A stretch of DNA of 64,000 nucleotides from Actinomadura rupiterrae (GCF_024172125.1 NZ_JAMZEA010000007.1:124001-188000); one strand, 5' to 3'. Numbered from the stretch's first letter, positions 1 to 10,829 are shown. Notes: a model not told the origin generated them from the letters alone. A program made the numbers and translations.

Positions 1-132
1 GACGGCCTCCCGGCGCTCGGCGGCGGTCAGGTCCGCCAGATGGCGCGGCGGCTTGCCCCGGCGCGGAGCGGCGAAAACGAGCTTCGCTGGGGTCTTCTTA
101 GCGGTGGCGGCCGGTTCGGCGGTGGCAGACAT
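1..132 (-). CDS. rlmN: 23S rRNA (adenine2503-C2)-methyltransferase RlmN, N-terminal 44 residues only
   Basis: Only the first 44 codons lie in the window; the gene runs off the left edge. The ATG is at 132-130 on the minus strand. The fragment contains APRRGKPPRHLADL, which I recognise as the start of actinobacterial RlmN, the radical-SAM enzyme that methylates A2503 of 23S rRNA and A37 of some tRNAs. The cysteine motif CxxxCxxC would be outside the window. In Streptomyces rlmN follows cdsA directly; here three unrelated genes lie between them, so the ancestral block seems interrupted. The call rests on the N-terminal sequence and the position near cdsA-frr-pyrH. Confidence 0.8.
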   Translation of the reverse strand, partial: MSATAEPAATAKKTPAKLVFAAPRRGKPPRHLADLTAAERREAV

Positions 133-263
133 GGTTCTTCCAGTGTCGCAAACCCCGGCCTATGCCTTGGACGCTTCCAGGCCACCCGCCCTAGGAACAC
201 CGCCCGGGAGCACTCTCCCTGGGCCATTCGCTCTGGAGCGCCCCTGCGGGCGCCGCATGCCGC

Positions 264-935
264 CTATGGGGTCGGGTCGTCCGCCCAGGCGTTCCGGACG
301 TGCCGCAGGTGGTGGTCCATAGCGGCGGACGCGGCGCCCGGGTCTCCCGAAGCGATCGTGTCGAGCAACTCCAGATGCTCGCGCGCGTAAAAGGCGAGTT
401 CCTGGCTCTGGGCGAGCTTGGGCACCCCGTAAAGGCGCGACCGGTAGCGGAGGCGCTCGACAACCTCGATCAGGTGCCGATTCCCTGCCAGGGCCAGCAA
501 TTCCAGGTGGAAAGCGTGGTCGGCCTCGATGTAGGCGATGGTGTCGCCGCGCTCGGCGGCCTCCACGATCGCCTCGGCCATGGGCCGCAACGCCGCGATC
601 CGCTCGGACGGGACGGATTCGGCGACCTTGCCTACCGTGGGCACCTCGATCAGCGTGCGGACGGCCGTGATCTCGTCCAGATCGCGCGCGGTCAGCTCGG
701 TCACACGGAAGCCCTTGTTGCGGACGGCCGTGACGAGCCCCTCCTTGGCGAGGTCGAGCATCGCCTCGCGCACCGGCGTGGCGGAGACCCCGAAGCGCTC
801 GGCGAGGACCGGCGCGGAGTACACCACGCCCGGCCGCATCTCGCCCGCGACCAGGGCGGCGCGCAGCGCCTCGGCGATCTCCTCCCGGACGTTCGGGCGG
901 GCCCCGAGTGCGGGCAGGTTCGGCGTTTCGGTCAC
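264..935 (-). CDS. GntR-family transcriptional regulator, FCD (FadR) subfamily
   Basis: This 223-residue protein has an N-terminal winged helix (residues about 10-75, with VREEIAEALRAALVAGEM and GVSATPVREAMLDL) followed by an all-helical FCD effector domain. The FCD domain shows histidine-bearing motifs ADHAFHLELL, AREHLELLD and MDHHLRHVRNAW, which bind a metal or a carboxylate ligand in this family. The GTG at 935 is preferred because GAAGGAG lies 6 nt upstream; the open frame extends further but has no such site. It is transcribed divergently from the Xaa-Pro aminopeptidase at 1090, with palindromic sequence between them, so it probably controls that gene and itself. The effector is unknown; a peptide breakdown product is only a guess. 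Confidence 0.85.
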   Translation of the reverse strand: MTETPNLPALGARPNVREEIAEALRAALVAGEMRPGVVYSAPVLAERFGVSATPVREAMLDLAKEGLVTAVRNKGFRVTELTARDLDEITAVRTLIEVPTVGKVAESVPSERIAALRPMAEAIVEAAERGDTIAYIEADHAFHLELLALAGNRHLIEVVERLRYRSRLYGVPKLAQSQELAFYAREHLELLDTIASGDPGAASAAMDHHLRHVRNAWADDPTP

Positions 936-966
936 GGGCGCTCCTTCTTCCCCTGGCCGGTAGCGT

Positions 967-979
967 GTCACATTGTGAC
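967..979. promoter_or_regulatory. Candidate GntR operator in the divergent intergenic region
   Basis: The sequence GTCACATTGTGAC is a perfect 6-bp inverted repeat with a one-base centre, 31 bp upstream of the GntR start and about 110 bp upstream of the peptidase start. Related half sites (CGTCACA at 984-990 and ACAATGTGA at 1006-1014) lie nearby. FCD regulators commonly bind short palindromes of this size, so the assignment to the adjacent regulator is an inference from position and symmetry. Confidence 0.4.
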
Positions 980-1089
980 GCACCGTCACAACACGGCCCG
1001 TAGATACAATGTGAAATGTTACAGTGCGGCCAACCCGCCCCACCTGGCCTTCACCCCGTCTTCCAGCCGGGACACCCGAAGGGACGCCC

Positions 1090-2535
1090 ATGTCCGACGC
1101 CGAAGCCGACCGCTTCGCCACCGGCAGCCACGACCTGCCCGTCTCCGACGCGCTGGCCGAGTACTTCTCCCATTCGTGGGCCGATACCTCGCTCGCGCCC
1201 GCGCCCCTCGACTCCGTGCCCTATGCCGCGAAGCGGCGCGCCGCGCTTTCGGAACGTTTTCCGGGTGAGCGCCTCGTCATCCCGGCCGGTGGGCTGAAAG
1301 TCCGCAGCAACGACAGCGACTACCCGTTCCGGCCGCATTCGGCGTTCGTCCATCTGACGGGTGAGACCGGTGTAGGCGCGGTCCCCGATTCGGTGCTCGT
1401 CCTAGAGCCAACGGCGAACGGCCATGAGGCGACGCTCTTCACGCACCCGCGTTCGCCCCGCGACACCGGAGAGTTCTACCGGGACCGCCGCCACGGCGAA
1501 TTCTGGGTAGGCCGACGCCGCACCCTTGAGGAACTGCAGCGAACGCTTCAGATCGAGGCCGCCCCCAAGGAGAAGCTGGCCGACGCTTTGCGCGGGCGCG
1601 AGGTGCCGACGCGCGTGATGCGTGGCGTGGACGCGGAAGTCGACGATTTGGCTCCCGCGCACTCTGACGCTTTGGCCGACCAAGAACTCGCCTCTTTCGT
1701 CTCCGAACTCCGACTCGTCAAGGACGACTGGGAGGTCGCACAGCTCGCCGCGGCCGTCGACTACACGACCCTCGGATTCCGGGACGTCGTGACTGCGCTG
1801 CCCAAGGCACTCGCGCACAGGCGTGGCGAACGCTGGGTCGAGGGCCAGTTCAACATGCGCGCGCGCCTTGAGGGCAATGGCGTGGGCTACGAGACGATCG
1901 CTGCGGCCGGCTCGCACGCGTGCGTGTTGCACTGGATCCGCAACGACGGCCCGCTGCGTCCCGGTGAACTGCTTCTCCTGGACGCGGGCGTCGAGACCGA
2001 CACCCTCTACACCGCCGACATCACGCGCACGCTGCCGATCTCCGGGAAGTTCACGCCCGAGCAGCGCCGCGTGTACGAACTCGTCTATCGCGCGCAGGAG
2101 GCGGGAATCGCGGCCGTCAAGCCGGGGGCCCGTTTCCGCGACTTCCACCTGGCCGCGATGCGCGTCATCGCCGAGGGACTTGAGGACTGGGGCGTCATCC
2201 CGGACGCAGAGGCGGCTCTAGCCCCCGACTCCGGAATCTTCCGCCGCTACACGCTTTGCAGTAGTGGCCACATGCTCGGCATGGACGTCCACGACTGCGC
2301 CAAGGCGCGGGCGGAGACCTACCTGGACGGCGTCCTGGAGCCTGGGCACGTCCTCACCGTGGAGCCCGGACTTTACCTTCAGCCAGACGACCTGACGCTG
2401 CCCGAAGAACTGCGCGGGATCGGCGTTCGCATCGAGGACGACCTCGTCGTCACCGAAGACGGCGCCCGCCTCCTGTCGTCCGACCTCCCGCGCCACCCGG
2501 ACGAGGTCGAAAGCTGGATGGCAGACCTGCTCTAG
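1090..2535 (+). CDS. pepP: Xaa-Pro aminopeptidase, M24B family
   Basis: This 481-residue metallopeptidase removes an N-terminal residue that precedes proline. It has the aminopeptidase P N-terminal domain (residues about 40-180) and the pita-bread catalytic domain. All five dimetal ligands can be placed: D298 (LLLDAG), D310 (TADITR), H394 (SGHMLG), E425 (TVEPGLYL) and E449 (VRIEDD). The ATG at 1090 follows GAAGGGA at 6-nt spacing; an upstream in-frame ATG at 1024 lacks a site and would lie in the operator region. No signal peptide is visible, so it is probably cytoplasmic. The divergent GntR regulator and the convergent secreted TAP-type hydrolase suggest a local peptide-use theme. Confidence 0.93.
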   Translation: MSDAEADRFATGSHDLPVSDALAEYFSHSWADTSLAPAPLDSVPYAAKRRAALSERFPGERLVIPAGGLKVRSNDSDYPFRPHSAFVHLTGETGVGAVPDSVLVLEPTANGHEATLFTHPRSPRDTGEFYRDRRHGEFWVGRRRTLEELQRTLQIEAAPKEKLADALRGREVPTRVMRGVDAEVDDLAPAHSDALADQELASFVSELRLVKDDWEVAQLAAAVDYTTLGFRDVVTALPKALAHRRGERWVEGQFNMRARLEGNGVGYETIAAAGSHACVLHWIRNDGPLRPGELLLLDAGVETDTLYTADITRTLPISGKFTPEQRRVYELVYRAQEAGIAAVKPGARFRDFHLAAMRVIAEGLEDWGVIPDAEAALAPDSGIFRRYTLCSSGHMLGMDVHDCAKARAETYLDGVLEPGHVLTVEPGLYLQPDDLTLPEELRGIGVRIEDDLVVTEDGARLLSSDLPRHPDEVESWMADLL

Positions 2536-2663
2536 CTAGACGGCAGCCCGCCAGCCCTGGCCAGCGTCCTGCTGAAGCTCAATCGCAGCACTACTGCGGC
2601 TGCGCGGCGATCTGCTGTAGCCGCATGACGGACACACTGTAGGCGCCAGGCGCAGAACGCAGT

Positions 2664-2696
2664 GAACGGCCTCCCCGGTTCTCGGGGAGGCCGTTC
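2664..2696. terminator. Bidirectional hairpin terminator between convergent genes
   Basis: A perfect 13-bp stem (GAACGGCCTCCCC at 2664-2676 with its complement at 2684-2696) and a 7-nt loop lies in the 278-bp gap between the convergent peptidase and hydrolase genes. There is no U-run, as is common for actinobacterial terminators. The rest of the gap shows no gene. Confidence 0.7.
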
Positions 2697-2813
2697 CTCA
2701 TGGGGCCGGGCCATGGGTGAGGCCCGGAGTTCATAGGCCGAGCCGAGGTTCAACGCCTCAGCTCGTGCGCGCGAGGCCGGGACCGCCCCGTTGAGGCCCC
2801 GGCCTCACACGGG

Positions 2814-4406
2814 TCAGCGGATCCGGTAGTCGTCCAGCGGACGGACCGACTCGCCCGGCTGCGCCGCCGCCTTCGCCACACCGACCCAGGTGGGCGTGGG
2901 GTCGGGCGTCTTGGCGCAGCGAAGGTCCACCAGGCCATGATCCTTGGGCAGCGTACCGTCGCGCAGGTAGTCGATCAGGGGTTTGTCGAGACACGCGTTG
3001 CCCGCGAGCGTGATGGCGTGGCGCCCGCCGCCCTGCTCGACGACGAAGCGCGAGTTCGGCATGGCCTTGGCCATCTCCACGCCGCCCTGGTAGACGGTCG
3101 CGGCGTCCTCGGTGGCCTGGAACAGCAGCGCCGTAGGCAGACCCTTGCCGGTGATGCGCGGACGCTCGCCGCCCTTGCCCGCCCAGAAGACGCACGCGGC
3201 GTTGTACCACATGTTGCTGTAGGTGTAGAAGTGAGCCTTCTTGTCGATGCGGGCCTGGTCCTTACGCCAGAAGCTCCAGTCGCGGGGCCACGTGCTGTCG
3301 CTGCACTGGACGGCGTTGTAGAGGTCGAAAGAGTCGTCGCTGGGGTCCGGCGCGGCGTACCGGTCGTAGGCGACGCGCAGCGGGCCCGCGTCCTTGCTGT
3401 TGGTGTAGGCGGCGAGGACGGTCGCTAGGCGCGGCCACTTCGCGGGGTCGTAGCCGCCGGCCAGTTGCGTGTCGTCCAGCTCGTCCGCGCCGATCTTGCC
3501 GTCCACCGGGTCCTTGCCGAGCGAGGCGCGCATCGCGTACCACTTGCGCTCGACACCGGACGCGTCCGTACCGAGGTGGTAGGTGCCGTCGGCCTTGGCG
3601 ACCCACTGGGTGAAGGCCTTGAAGCGCTTCTCGTGCTGCAGGTCCTGCCGGACGTTCTGCTCGTACCAGCTGATGTGCGGGCCGACGATGCTGTCCAGGA
3701 CGAGGCGCTTCACATGCTTCGGATACAGCGCGCCATAGGTGGACCCCAGGGTCGTCCCATAGGACCAGCCGAAGAAGCTGATTTTCTTCTCCCCGAGCGC
3801 CTGCCTGATGTCGTCCATGTCGCGGACGATGTCGACGGTGCGGAGGTGGGGCAGAAGGTCGGCGTACTTGGAGGCGCAGTCGGCGGCGTAGCCCGCGGCC
3901 TTGCGCAACCAGGCCTGCTCGGTTCCGGCGCTCGGCTGGTAGTCGGGACGTGGCCCGTTGAAGTAGTTCGGGTCGCAGGCCATGTGAGGCTCGCTGCTCT
4001 GCGTACCGCGCAGGTCGAAACCGATCCAGTCGTAGGACGCGGCGACGTCCGCGGGCATCTTCGAGGGAACCCATGGCGCCATCCACAGGCCGCTGATGCC
4101 CGGACCGCCGGGATTGAGCAGGATCGGCCCCTGCCGCTGGGCGGCCGGAGCGGTCGCGGGAAGCCGGTTCACCGCGATCTTGATCTTCGGGCCGTTCGGC
4201 CGGGCGTGGTCGAGCGGGACCTCCAGCTTCGCGCACAGCAGCCGGGGGTTGGCCGCGTCCCCGCAGGACTTCCAGTCCAGGTGCGGCCTGTACCCGGCCG
4301 TCCCCGAGGGCGCGCGGCCCGGTGCGGCCTGTGCGGGCAGGGCCGCGACGACCAGGGCGGACGACGCCGCCGCGGCGGTCATCGCCAGCGCTACGGATCT
4401 CCTCAT
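2814..4406 (-). CDS. Secreted alpha/beta hydrolase with TAP-like C-terminal domain (tripeptidyl aminopeptidase family)
   Basis: This 530-residue protein starts with a Sec signal peptide ending at LPAQA-A (about residue 28), so it should be exported. The oxyanion-hole motif NPGGPGISG is at 98-106 and the nucleophile is S215 in GWSYG. The C-terminal TAP-like domain has the expected acid in TEDAATVY and histidine in GGRHAIT. The family includes Streptomyces tripeptidyl aminopeptidase and SlpD/SlpE; the substrate here cannot be fixed and an esterase activity is possible. The ATG at 4406 has GGAGGAG 7 nt upstream; the frame's first ATG at 4496 has no site and would precede the signal peptide. It converges on the Xaa-Pro aminopeptidase. 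Confidence 0.88.
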   Translation of the reverse strand: MRRSVALAMTAAAASSALVVAALPAQAAPGRAPSGTAGYRPHLDWKSCGDAANPRLLCAKLEVPLDHARPNGPKIKIAVNRLPATAPAAQRQGPILLNPGGPGISGLWMAPWVPSKMPADVAASYDWIGFDLRGTQSSEPHMACDPNYFNGPRPDYQPSAGTEQAWLRKAAGYAADCASKYADLLPHLRTVDIVRDMDDIRQALGEKKISFFGWSYGTTLGSTYGALYPKHVKRLVLDSIVGPHISWYEQNVRQDLQHEKRFKAFTQWVAKADGTYHLGTDASGVERKWYAMRASLGKDPVDGKIGADELDDTQLAGGYDPAKWPRLATVLAAYTNSKDAGPLRVAYDRYAAPDPSDDSFDLYNAVQCSDSTWPRDWSFWRKDQARIDKKAHFYTYSNMWYNAACVFWAGKGGERPRITGKGLPTALLFQATEDAATVYQGGVEMAKAMPNSRFVVEQGGGRHAITLAGNACLDKPLIDYLRDGTLPKDHGLVDLRCAKTPDPTPTWVGVAKAAAQPGESVRPLDDYRIR

Positions 4407-4593
4407 GCGTGTCTCCTCCGGTGCGCGGGACCGGGACGAGGAAGGCCCCGCGGGGCCTGACCGGCCCGACAGAAGCATGTGGCAGTGCAATGTCACGCAC
4501 TACACTCCTGCCAAGCCGTGACCGAACCGTGATCGAACTTGGACGGCCGCCCGGACCGACACAAGCGACTCGGACCGGACCGGATCATGACAA

Positions 4594-4619
4594 AGGCCCC
4601 GGGAAGGATCCCGGGGCCT
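4594..4619 (-). terminator. Hairpin terminator downstream of cdsA
   Basis: AGGCCCCGGG (4594-4603) pairs perfectly with 4610-4619 around a 6-nt loop, 41 bp beyond the cdsA stop. It probably ends the rpsB-tsf-pyrH-frr-cdsA transcript and separates it from the hydrolase promoter. Confidence 0.7.
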
Positions 4620-4660
4620 CGCCCGACGCGCCGCCTGTCCAGGCGGCCAGTTTCAGCTGT

Positions 4661-5830
4661 CTACGCAGGGACGAAAAGCTCCAGCAGCAGCCACACGATC
4701 GGAGCCGTCGCAACCAGGGAATCGAGCCGGTCCATAACGCCGCCATGCTCCGGCAGCAGCGTCCCCATGTCCTTGATGCCCAGATCGCGCTTCAGCATGG
4801 ACTCGATGAGATCGCCGACGGTCGCCGTGACGACGGCCGCCAGGCCGATCACCACGCCCTGCCACCACTGGCCGTCGTCCAGCAGCACCGCCACGAGCAC
4901 GCCGCCCACGAGCATGCAGGTGAGGGCCGAGCCGGTGACGCCCTCCCAGGTCTTCTTGGGGCTGATCGTGGGCGCGAGCTTGTGCTTGCCCAGGAACGAC
5001 CCCGCGAAGAAGCCGCCGATATCGCTGGCCACCGTCACCGCGATGAAGATGACGATGCGGTGGTCGCCGTCGTCCGGTTTCATCAGCAAGGCGACGATGC
5101 CGCCCATGAGAACCAGGTAGCCGACCGCGAAAACGCCCGCAGTAACGTCCCGGACATAGCCGTCCGAGCCGTCCACCATGCGTGTGACGAGGACCGCGAG
5201 CGTCGTCAGCGCGACCGCCGCGACCAGCCCCTTGGTGCCCCAGACGTAGGAGACCACCGGCGCGGCCACCATGCCCGCCGCCAGCGGGATGAACGGGACC
5301 TCGATCCCGCGCGTCCGGAACGCCTCGCTCAGTTCCCGCAGGCCGAGCAGCAGGAACACCACCATGACGGCGAGGAAGATCTGCTTGAACGTGTAGAGCG
5401 ACAGCAGGACGAGCCCGCCGAGCGTGACGCCCACACCGACGGCGATGGGCAGGTTCCGGCCGGACTTCTTCTGCTTCTCCGGCGCGTCCGCAGAACCGTC
5501 CCCGCTCGCAGAACCAGCCCCGCTCGCAGGACCGTCCCCACCCACAGGACCGTGGCCGCTCCCGGAACCGGCGCCGTTCTCAGAAGCCGAGAAGGCGGAG
5601 TCCTCCTGCGGGTCTCCCTGCGCGTACGAGGCTTCGCCTGGCACGCCTGAAGCGGCACCCGTCCCGGCCGGGGTCTCCCCCGGCGCGTCCTGGGCGCCGC
5701 TCGCGTCCGCCGCAGCGGACTCGGTCACCGTACGGTCCGCGCGGCCCGCCTCATCGGACGGGCCCGCGGGACCGGGAGTGGCCGGCTCGTCCGGGGAGCG
5801 TGCGGGCCCCCCGGCTTTGTCCAGTTCCAT
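4661..5830 (-). CDS. cdsA: Phosphatidate cytidylyltransferase
   Basis: CdsA makes CDP-diacylglycerol from phosphatidic acid and CTP at the membrane, feeding phospholipid synthesis. The 389-residue protein has a disordered N-terminal region of about 125 residues rich in Ala, Gly, Ser, Asp and Glu, then a multi-pass membrane domain. The family signature is complete near the C-terminus: SMLKRDLGIKDMG followed by LLPEHGGVMDRLDS. The ATG at 5830 overlaps the frr stop by one base (TGATG), with GAGG just upstream, which indicates translational coupling; a TTG one codon earlier is the alternative. It is the last gene of the rpsB-tsf-pyrH-frr-cdsA block. Confidence 0.95.
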   Translation of the reverse strand: MELDKAGGPARSPDEPATPGPAGPSDEAGRADRTVTESAAADASGAQDAPGETPAGTGAASGVPGEASYAQGDPQEDSAFSASENGAGSGSGHGPVGGDGPASGAGSASGDGSADAPEKQKKSGRNLPIAVGVGVTLGGLVLLSLYTFKQIFLAVMVVFLLLGLRELSEAFRTRGIEVPFIPLAAGMVAAPVVSYVWGTKGLVAAVALTTLAVLVTRMVDGSDGYVRDVTAGVFAVGYLVLMGGIVALLMKPDDGDHRIVIFIAVTVASDIGGFFAGSFLGKHKLAPTISPKKTWEGVTGSALTCMLVGGVLVAVLLDDGQWWQGVVIGLAAVVTATVGDLIESMLKRDLGIKDMGTLLPEHGGVMDRLDSLVATAPIVWLLLELFVPA

Positions 5831-6387
5831 CAAACCTCGAGGAGCTCGGCCTTCTTGTGCTCGAGCAGCTCGTCGATCTGCGCCACGTACCGGTGCGTGG
5901 AGTCGTCGAGCTCCTTCTCCGCGCGGCGGACCTCGTCCTCGCCGGCCTCGCCGTCCTTGGCCAGCTTGTCGAGGGTGTCCTTGGCGCGGCGGCGGATGTT
6001 GCGGACCGACACCTTCGCGTCCTCGGCCTTGCCGCCGGCGACCTTGATGAACTCCTTGCGGCGCTCCTCCGAGAGCTCGGGGAACACCACCCGGATCACG
6101 TTGCCGTCGTTGGACGGGTTGACGCCGAGGTCGCTGTCGCGGATCGCGCGCTCGACCGCCGCCATGGACGACTTGTCGAACACCTGCACGATGACCAGCC
6201 GCGGCTCGGGCAGCGTGAACGACGCGAGCTGGTTGATCGGCGTGGGCGTGCCGTAGTACTCCGCGGTGATCTTGTTGAACATCGCGGGGCTGACCCGGCC
6301 GGTGCGGATGGCCTGGAAGTCCTCCTTGGCGACCGCGACCGCCTTCTCCATCTTCTCCTCGGCCTCGAGGAGGGTCTCGTCGATCAC
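5830..6387 (-). CDS. frr: Ribosome recycling factor
   Basis: RRF works with EF-G to split the post-termination ribosome. The 185-residue length is normal for the family. The three-helix body and the small beta domain (around [11 protein letters not shown]) are recognisable, as is [20 protein letters not shown]. It starts at a GTG (6387), 33 nt after pyrH, and overlaps cdsA by one base at its 3' end. The order tsf-pyrH-frr is conserved across bacteria. Confidence 0.97.
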   Translation of the reverse strand: MIDETLLEAEEKMEKAVAVAKEDFQAIRTGRVSPAMFNKITAEYYGTPTPINQLASFTLPEPRLVIVQVFDKSSMAAVERAIRDSDLGVNPSNDGNVIRVVFPELSEERRKEFIKVAGGKAEDAKVSVRNIRRRAKDTLDKLAKDGEAGEDEVRRAEKELDDSTHRYVAQIDELLEHKKAELLEV

Positions 6388-6420
6388 TTCGACTCCCGTG
6401 TCATCCGATGGTCCGTGCCG

Positions 6421-8131
<1,711 letters not shown>

Positions 8132-8172
8132 CGCTCTTCGCTTCTCTCGTCAGTGGTCGTGGTGCCCATGGC

Positions 8173-8214
8173 GATCCCCGGCGGCCGCCTCGGCGGGGCG
8201 GCGCACCGGGGATC
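8173..8214 (-). terminator. Inverted repeat between rpsB and tsf, possible attenuator
   Basis: GATCCCCGG (8173-8181) and CCGGGGATC (8206-8214) form a 9-bp stem enclosing 24 nt of GC-rich sequence that can itself fold. It sits directly after the rpsB stop and may give partial termination or processing between rpsB and tsf. Confidence 0.4.
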
Positions 8215-8220
8215 GGGGGC

Positions 8221-9210
8221 TCAGGACTGGTCGGCCTCGGCCGGCTTCTCCGCGATCGCGGCCTCGGCCTCGGCGACGGTCTCGGCCGGCGTCTCGGCGG
8301 CCTGCGTCTCGGCGGGCTTCGCGGTCGCCTCGGACTCGACGGCGCGCTCGGTCTCGGCGCCGCTCTGGACCTCGGTGGCGCCGCCGTCCTCGGCGCGCGC
8401 CTCGCTCTCGACCTGCTCGGCGGGCTTGCCCTCCAGGAGGTCCCGCTCCCACTCGGCCAGCGGCTCGGCCGCGGCGCCGCCGGCGGCGGGCTTCTCGTCG
8501 CCGCCCTGGCCGGCGCCGGCGCGCGCGATCAGACCGTCGGCGACGGCGTCGGCGACCACGCGGGTCAGCATCGCGACGGAGCGGATGGCGTCGTCGTTAC
8601 CCGGGATCGGGTAGTCGACCTCGTCCGGGTCGCAGTTGGTGTCCAGGATGGCCACGACGGGGATGCCGAGCTTCTTCGCCTCGTTGACGGCGATGTGCTC
8701 CTTCTTGGTGTCCACGATCCAGATGGCGGAGGGGACCTTCGCCATGTCGCGGATACCGCCGAGGGTGCGCTCCAGCTTGTCCTTCTCGCGACGCAGGCCG
8801 AGCAGCTCCTTCTTGGTCATCCCGGAGCCGGCCACGTCGTCGTAGTTGATCTCCTCCAGCTCCTTGAGCCGGGTGAGCCGCTTGTGGACGGTGGAGAAGT
8901 TGGTGAGCATGCCGCCCAGCCAGCGCTGGTTGACATACGGCATCCCGACCCGGGTGGCCTGCTCGGAGATGGCCTCCTGAGCCTGCTTCTTGGTACCGAC
9001 GAACAGGATCGTGCCGCCGTGCGCGACCGTCGCCTTGACGAACTCGAAGGCGCGGTCGATGTAGGACAGCGACTGCTGCAGGTCGATGATGTAGATGCCG
9101 TTGCGCTCGGTGAGGATGAAGCGCTTCATCTTCGGGTTCCACCGGCGCGTCTGGTGGCCGAAGTGGACGCCGCTCTCGAGGAGCTGCCGCATGGTGACGA
9201 CGGGAGCCAT
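8221..9210 (-). CDS. rpsB: 30S ribosomal protein uS2
   Basis: uS2 binds the back of the 30S subunit and is needed for late assembly and S1 docking. The core begins [20 protein letters not shown] and includes [11 protein letters not shown] and GTKKQAQ. The 329-residue protein has an acidic, Ala/Glu-rich tail of about 60-70 residues after the conserved core, as in other high-GC actinomycetes. The ATG at 9210 has AGGAGA 11 nt upstream; the longer open frame to 9390 has no family support. It heads the rpsB-tsf-pyrH-frr-cdsA unit. Confidence 0.97.
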   Translation of the reverse strand: MAPVVTMRQLLESGVHFGHQTRRWNPKMKRFILTERNGIYIIDLQQSLSYIDRAFEFVKATVAHGGTILFVGTKKQAQEAISEQATRVGMPYVNQRWLGGMLTNFSTVHKRLTRLKELEEINYDDVAGSGMTKKELLGLRREKDKLERTLGGIRDMAKVPSAIWIVDTKKEHIAVNEAKKLGIPVVAILDTNCDPDEVDYPIPGNDDAIRSVAMLTRVVADAVADGLIARAGAGQGGDEKPAAGGAAAEPLAEWERDLLEGKPAEQVESEARAEDGGATEVQSGAETERAVESEATAKPAETQAAETPAETVAEAEAAIAEKPAEADQS

Positions 9211-9514
9211 GAGCCCGTGTTCTCCTGTCCGGCCCGGCCTTGTGGGGCCAGGGCCACGTTTCGGTTGGTGATCTGCGCCCGTACACCGCCCCACCGCCGG
9301 AACCGGCGGACCTAGAGGCCGTGCCCCACACAGGTGGCTGGCGGGCGCGTGAATTCGGCCGCCCGGGGTTGACCACCGTGCGACCGTCAACCAAGTCTAC
9401 GGGATGACGGGACCCGGCGCTCACCAACCGCCGCCACGGCCGGTCGCGACCGAGGTTATCCACAGATCACGAGGCGGCTGGCGGCGCGCGGTGGCATGCG
9501 GCGACCCTCATGGC
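9211..9514. other. Divergent intergenic region rpsB / M23 peptidase
   Basis: These 304 bases hold the divergent promoters. Visible elements are an inverted repeat, GGTTGAC (9367-9373) with GTCAACC (9386-9392), and a sequence TTATCCACA at 9456-9464 that matches the E. coli DnaA-box consensus. I see no small gene. Confidence 0.4.
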
Positions 9515-10816
9515 ATGACCCTGCTCACAACAGTGATCATCTGCCTCCTGACCACCTTCGGCGCAGGGCCGGGGCCCTTCGGCGCAGGCCCGGCGGCCTC
9601 CGCCCGGACCCCAGCGGCCTTCAGCGCCGACCAGGCGACGTTCGGCTCTGGCGACGCGGCCTTCGCCTCTGGCAGCGCGACGTCCGCCTCCGGCCGCGCG
9701 ACGTTCGGCTTTGGCTCGGCGACGTTCGGCTTTGGCTCGGGGACCTTCAGGCATGACCCGGGCCACTCACCTCCGTCTCACCCGCACATCTGGCCACCGC
9801 CTGAATCAGCGCACCGCACGCTCTCTGAGTCTTGGTCCTGGACGCCTCTGATGGACGGAATGACGCCATTACGCAGCGAGAGCGCGCCTGCACGCTGGGG
9901 CTTCGCCGTGCCGCCGCCGATCGGCGACGCCGTCCGACTGCGGGCGGGTGGCGGGGCATTTCGGGCGGACGAGGCGGCTGGCTGGCGGTGGCCGTTGGGG
10001 CCGCCCGTCCCTGCGATCGTGCGCGGCTTCAGCCCACCGACCTCTCCCTGGCTCCCAGGCCATCGCGGTGTCGATCTCGCGGCGTCCCCTGGAGATCCGG
10101 TGTACGCCGCCGGATCCGGACGTGTCTCGTACGCGGGCGCATTGGCCGGACGGGACGTCGTGGCGATCACTCACGGAGAGTTGCGGACCACCTACCTACC
10201 GGTTCGTCCTGCCGTGCCCGTAGGACACGACGTCGCGGCAGGCGCCCGGATCGGGACCGTGGAATCCATGCAGCCGCCGCATTGCCCGCAGGCCTGCCTG
10301 CATTGGGGGCTGCTCCGGGGCAGCACGTACCTGGATCCGATCACCTTGGTGCGACCGATCGTCCGCCTGCTCCCGCTCTGGCAGCCGGATTCGTCCACGG
10401 CTCTCTCAGGAGCGCCGCCGCTTCCCCAGCCGCCTCCTCCTCCGAGCGAAGCGCGTCCGCCGCAGGGCTCGCTCTCTCCGTCCACTTCTGGCCCTCCGAA
10501 CGGTTCAAAGCGCCTGAAGTCGTCGACAGAGCCCTTACGAAGCCGGGACGGGCGTCCCACTCGGGACGTCCAGAGCCCGCTCCCCCATTCGGGGCCCACG
10601 GATGATCGTCCGATACGCCCCGCTCTCCGCAGCGCCTCGACGGCTGCGGTCGGGACGCTGACGTGCCTCGTCCTGGCACTGTCAGTGGCCTTTGTCCGGA
10701 GAGCGCTGGCACGTCCCCGTTCCCGCCAGGCGCACCGACAGCGTCACCGACCACCGCCGAATGTCATCGACCTGGCCCATGAACGACGTCTGCGCCGCCC
10801 CACGGCTCCTCAATGA
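9515..10816 (+). CDS. M23-type metallopeptidase (LytM/peptidoglycan endopeptidase fold), membrane or exported
   Basis: This protein of about 433 residues has a hydrophobic N-terminus (MTLLTTVIICLLTTFG), a low-complexity region of F/G/S/A repeats, and an M23 domain with the zinc motif GHRGVDLAASPGDPVYA and the later CLHWGLL. In typical M23 enzymes the second motif is HxH; here the first position is Cys. A Pro-rich tail leads to a hydrophobic segment (TAAVGTLTCLVLALSVAFV) near the C-terminus, so it may be anchored at both ends. M23 domains cut peptidoglycan peptide bridges or act as amidase activators. The start is uncertain: the ATG at 9515 gives a plausible signal, but the frame is open back to 9404. 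It converges on xerC with a 13-nt gap. Confidence 0.75.
   Translation: MTLLTTVIICLLTTFGAGPGPFGAGPAASARTPAAFSADQATFGSGDAAFASGSATSASGRATFGFGSATFGFGSGTFRHDPGHSPPSHPHIWPPPESAHRTLSESWSWTPLMDGMTPLRSESAPARWGFAVPPPIGDAVRLRAGGGAFRADEAAGWRWPLGPPVPAIVRGFSPPTSPWLPGHRGVDLAASPGDPVYAAGSGRVSYAGALAGRDVVAITHGELRTTYLPVRPAVPVGHDVAAGARIGTVESMQPPHCPQACLHWGLLRGSTYLDPITLVRPIVRLLPLWQPDSSTALSGAPPLPQPPPPPSEARPPQGSLSPSTSGPPNGSKRLKSSTEPLRSRDGRPTRDVQSPLPHSGPTDDRPIRPALRSASTAAVGTLTCLVLALSVAFVRRALARPRSRQAHRQRHRPPPNVIDLAHERRLRRPTAPQ
9698..9739 (+). repeat. Perfect 21-bp tandem duplication inside the M23 gene
   Basis: Two identical 21-bp copies (9698-9718 and 9719-9739) encode ATFGFGS twice. They lie in a longer stretch of degenerate Phe/Gly/Ser/Ala repeats, so the frame is kept and the linker is merely lengthened. 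Confidence 0.85.
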
Positions 10817-10829
10817 GGCAGCGCTGTGA

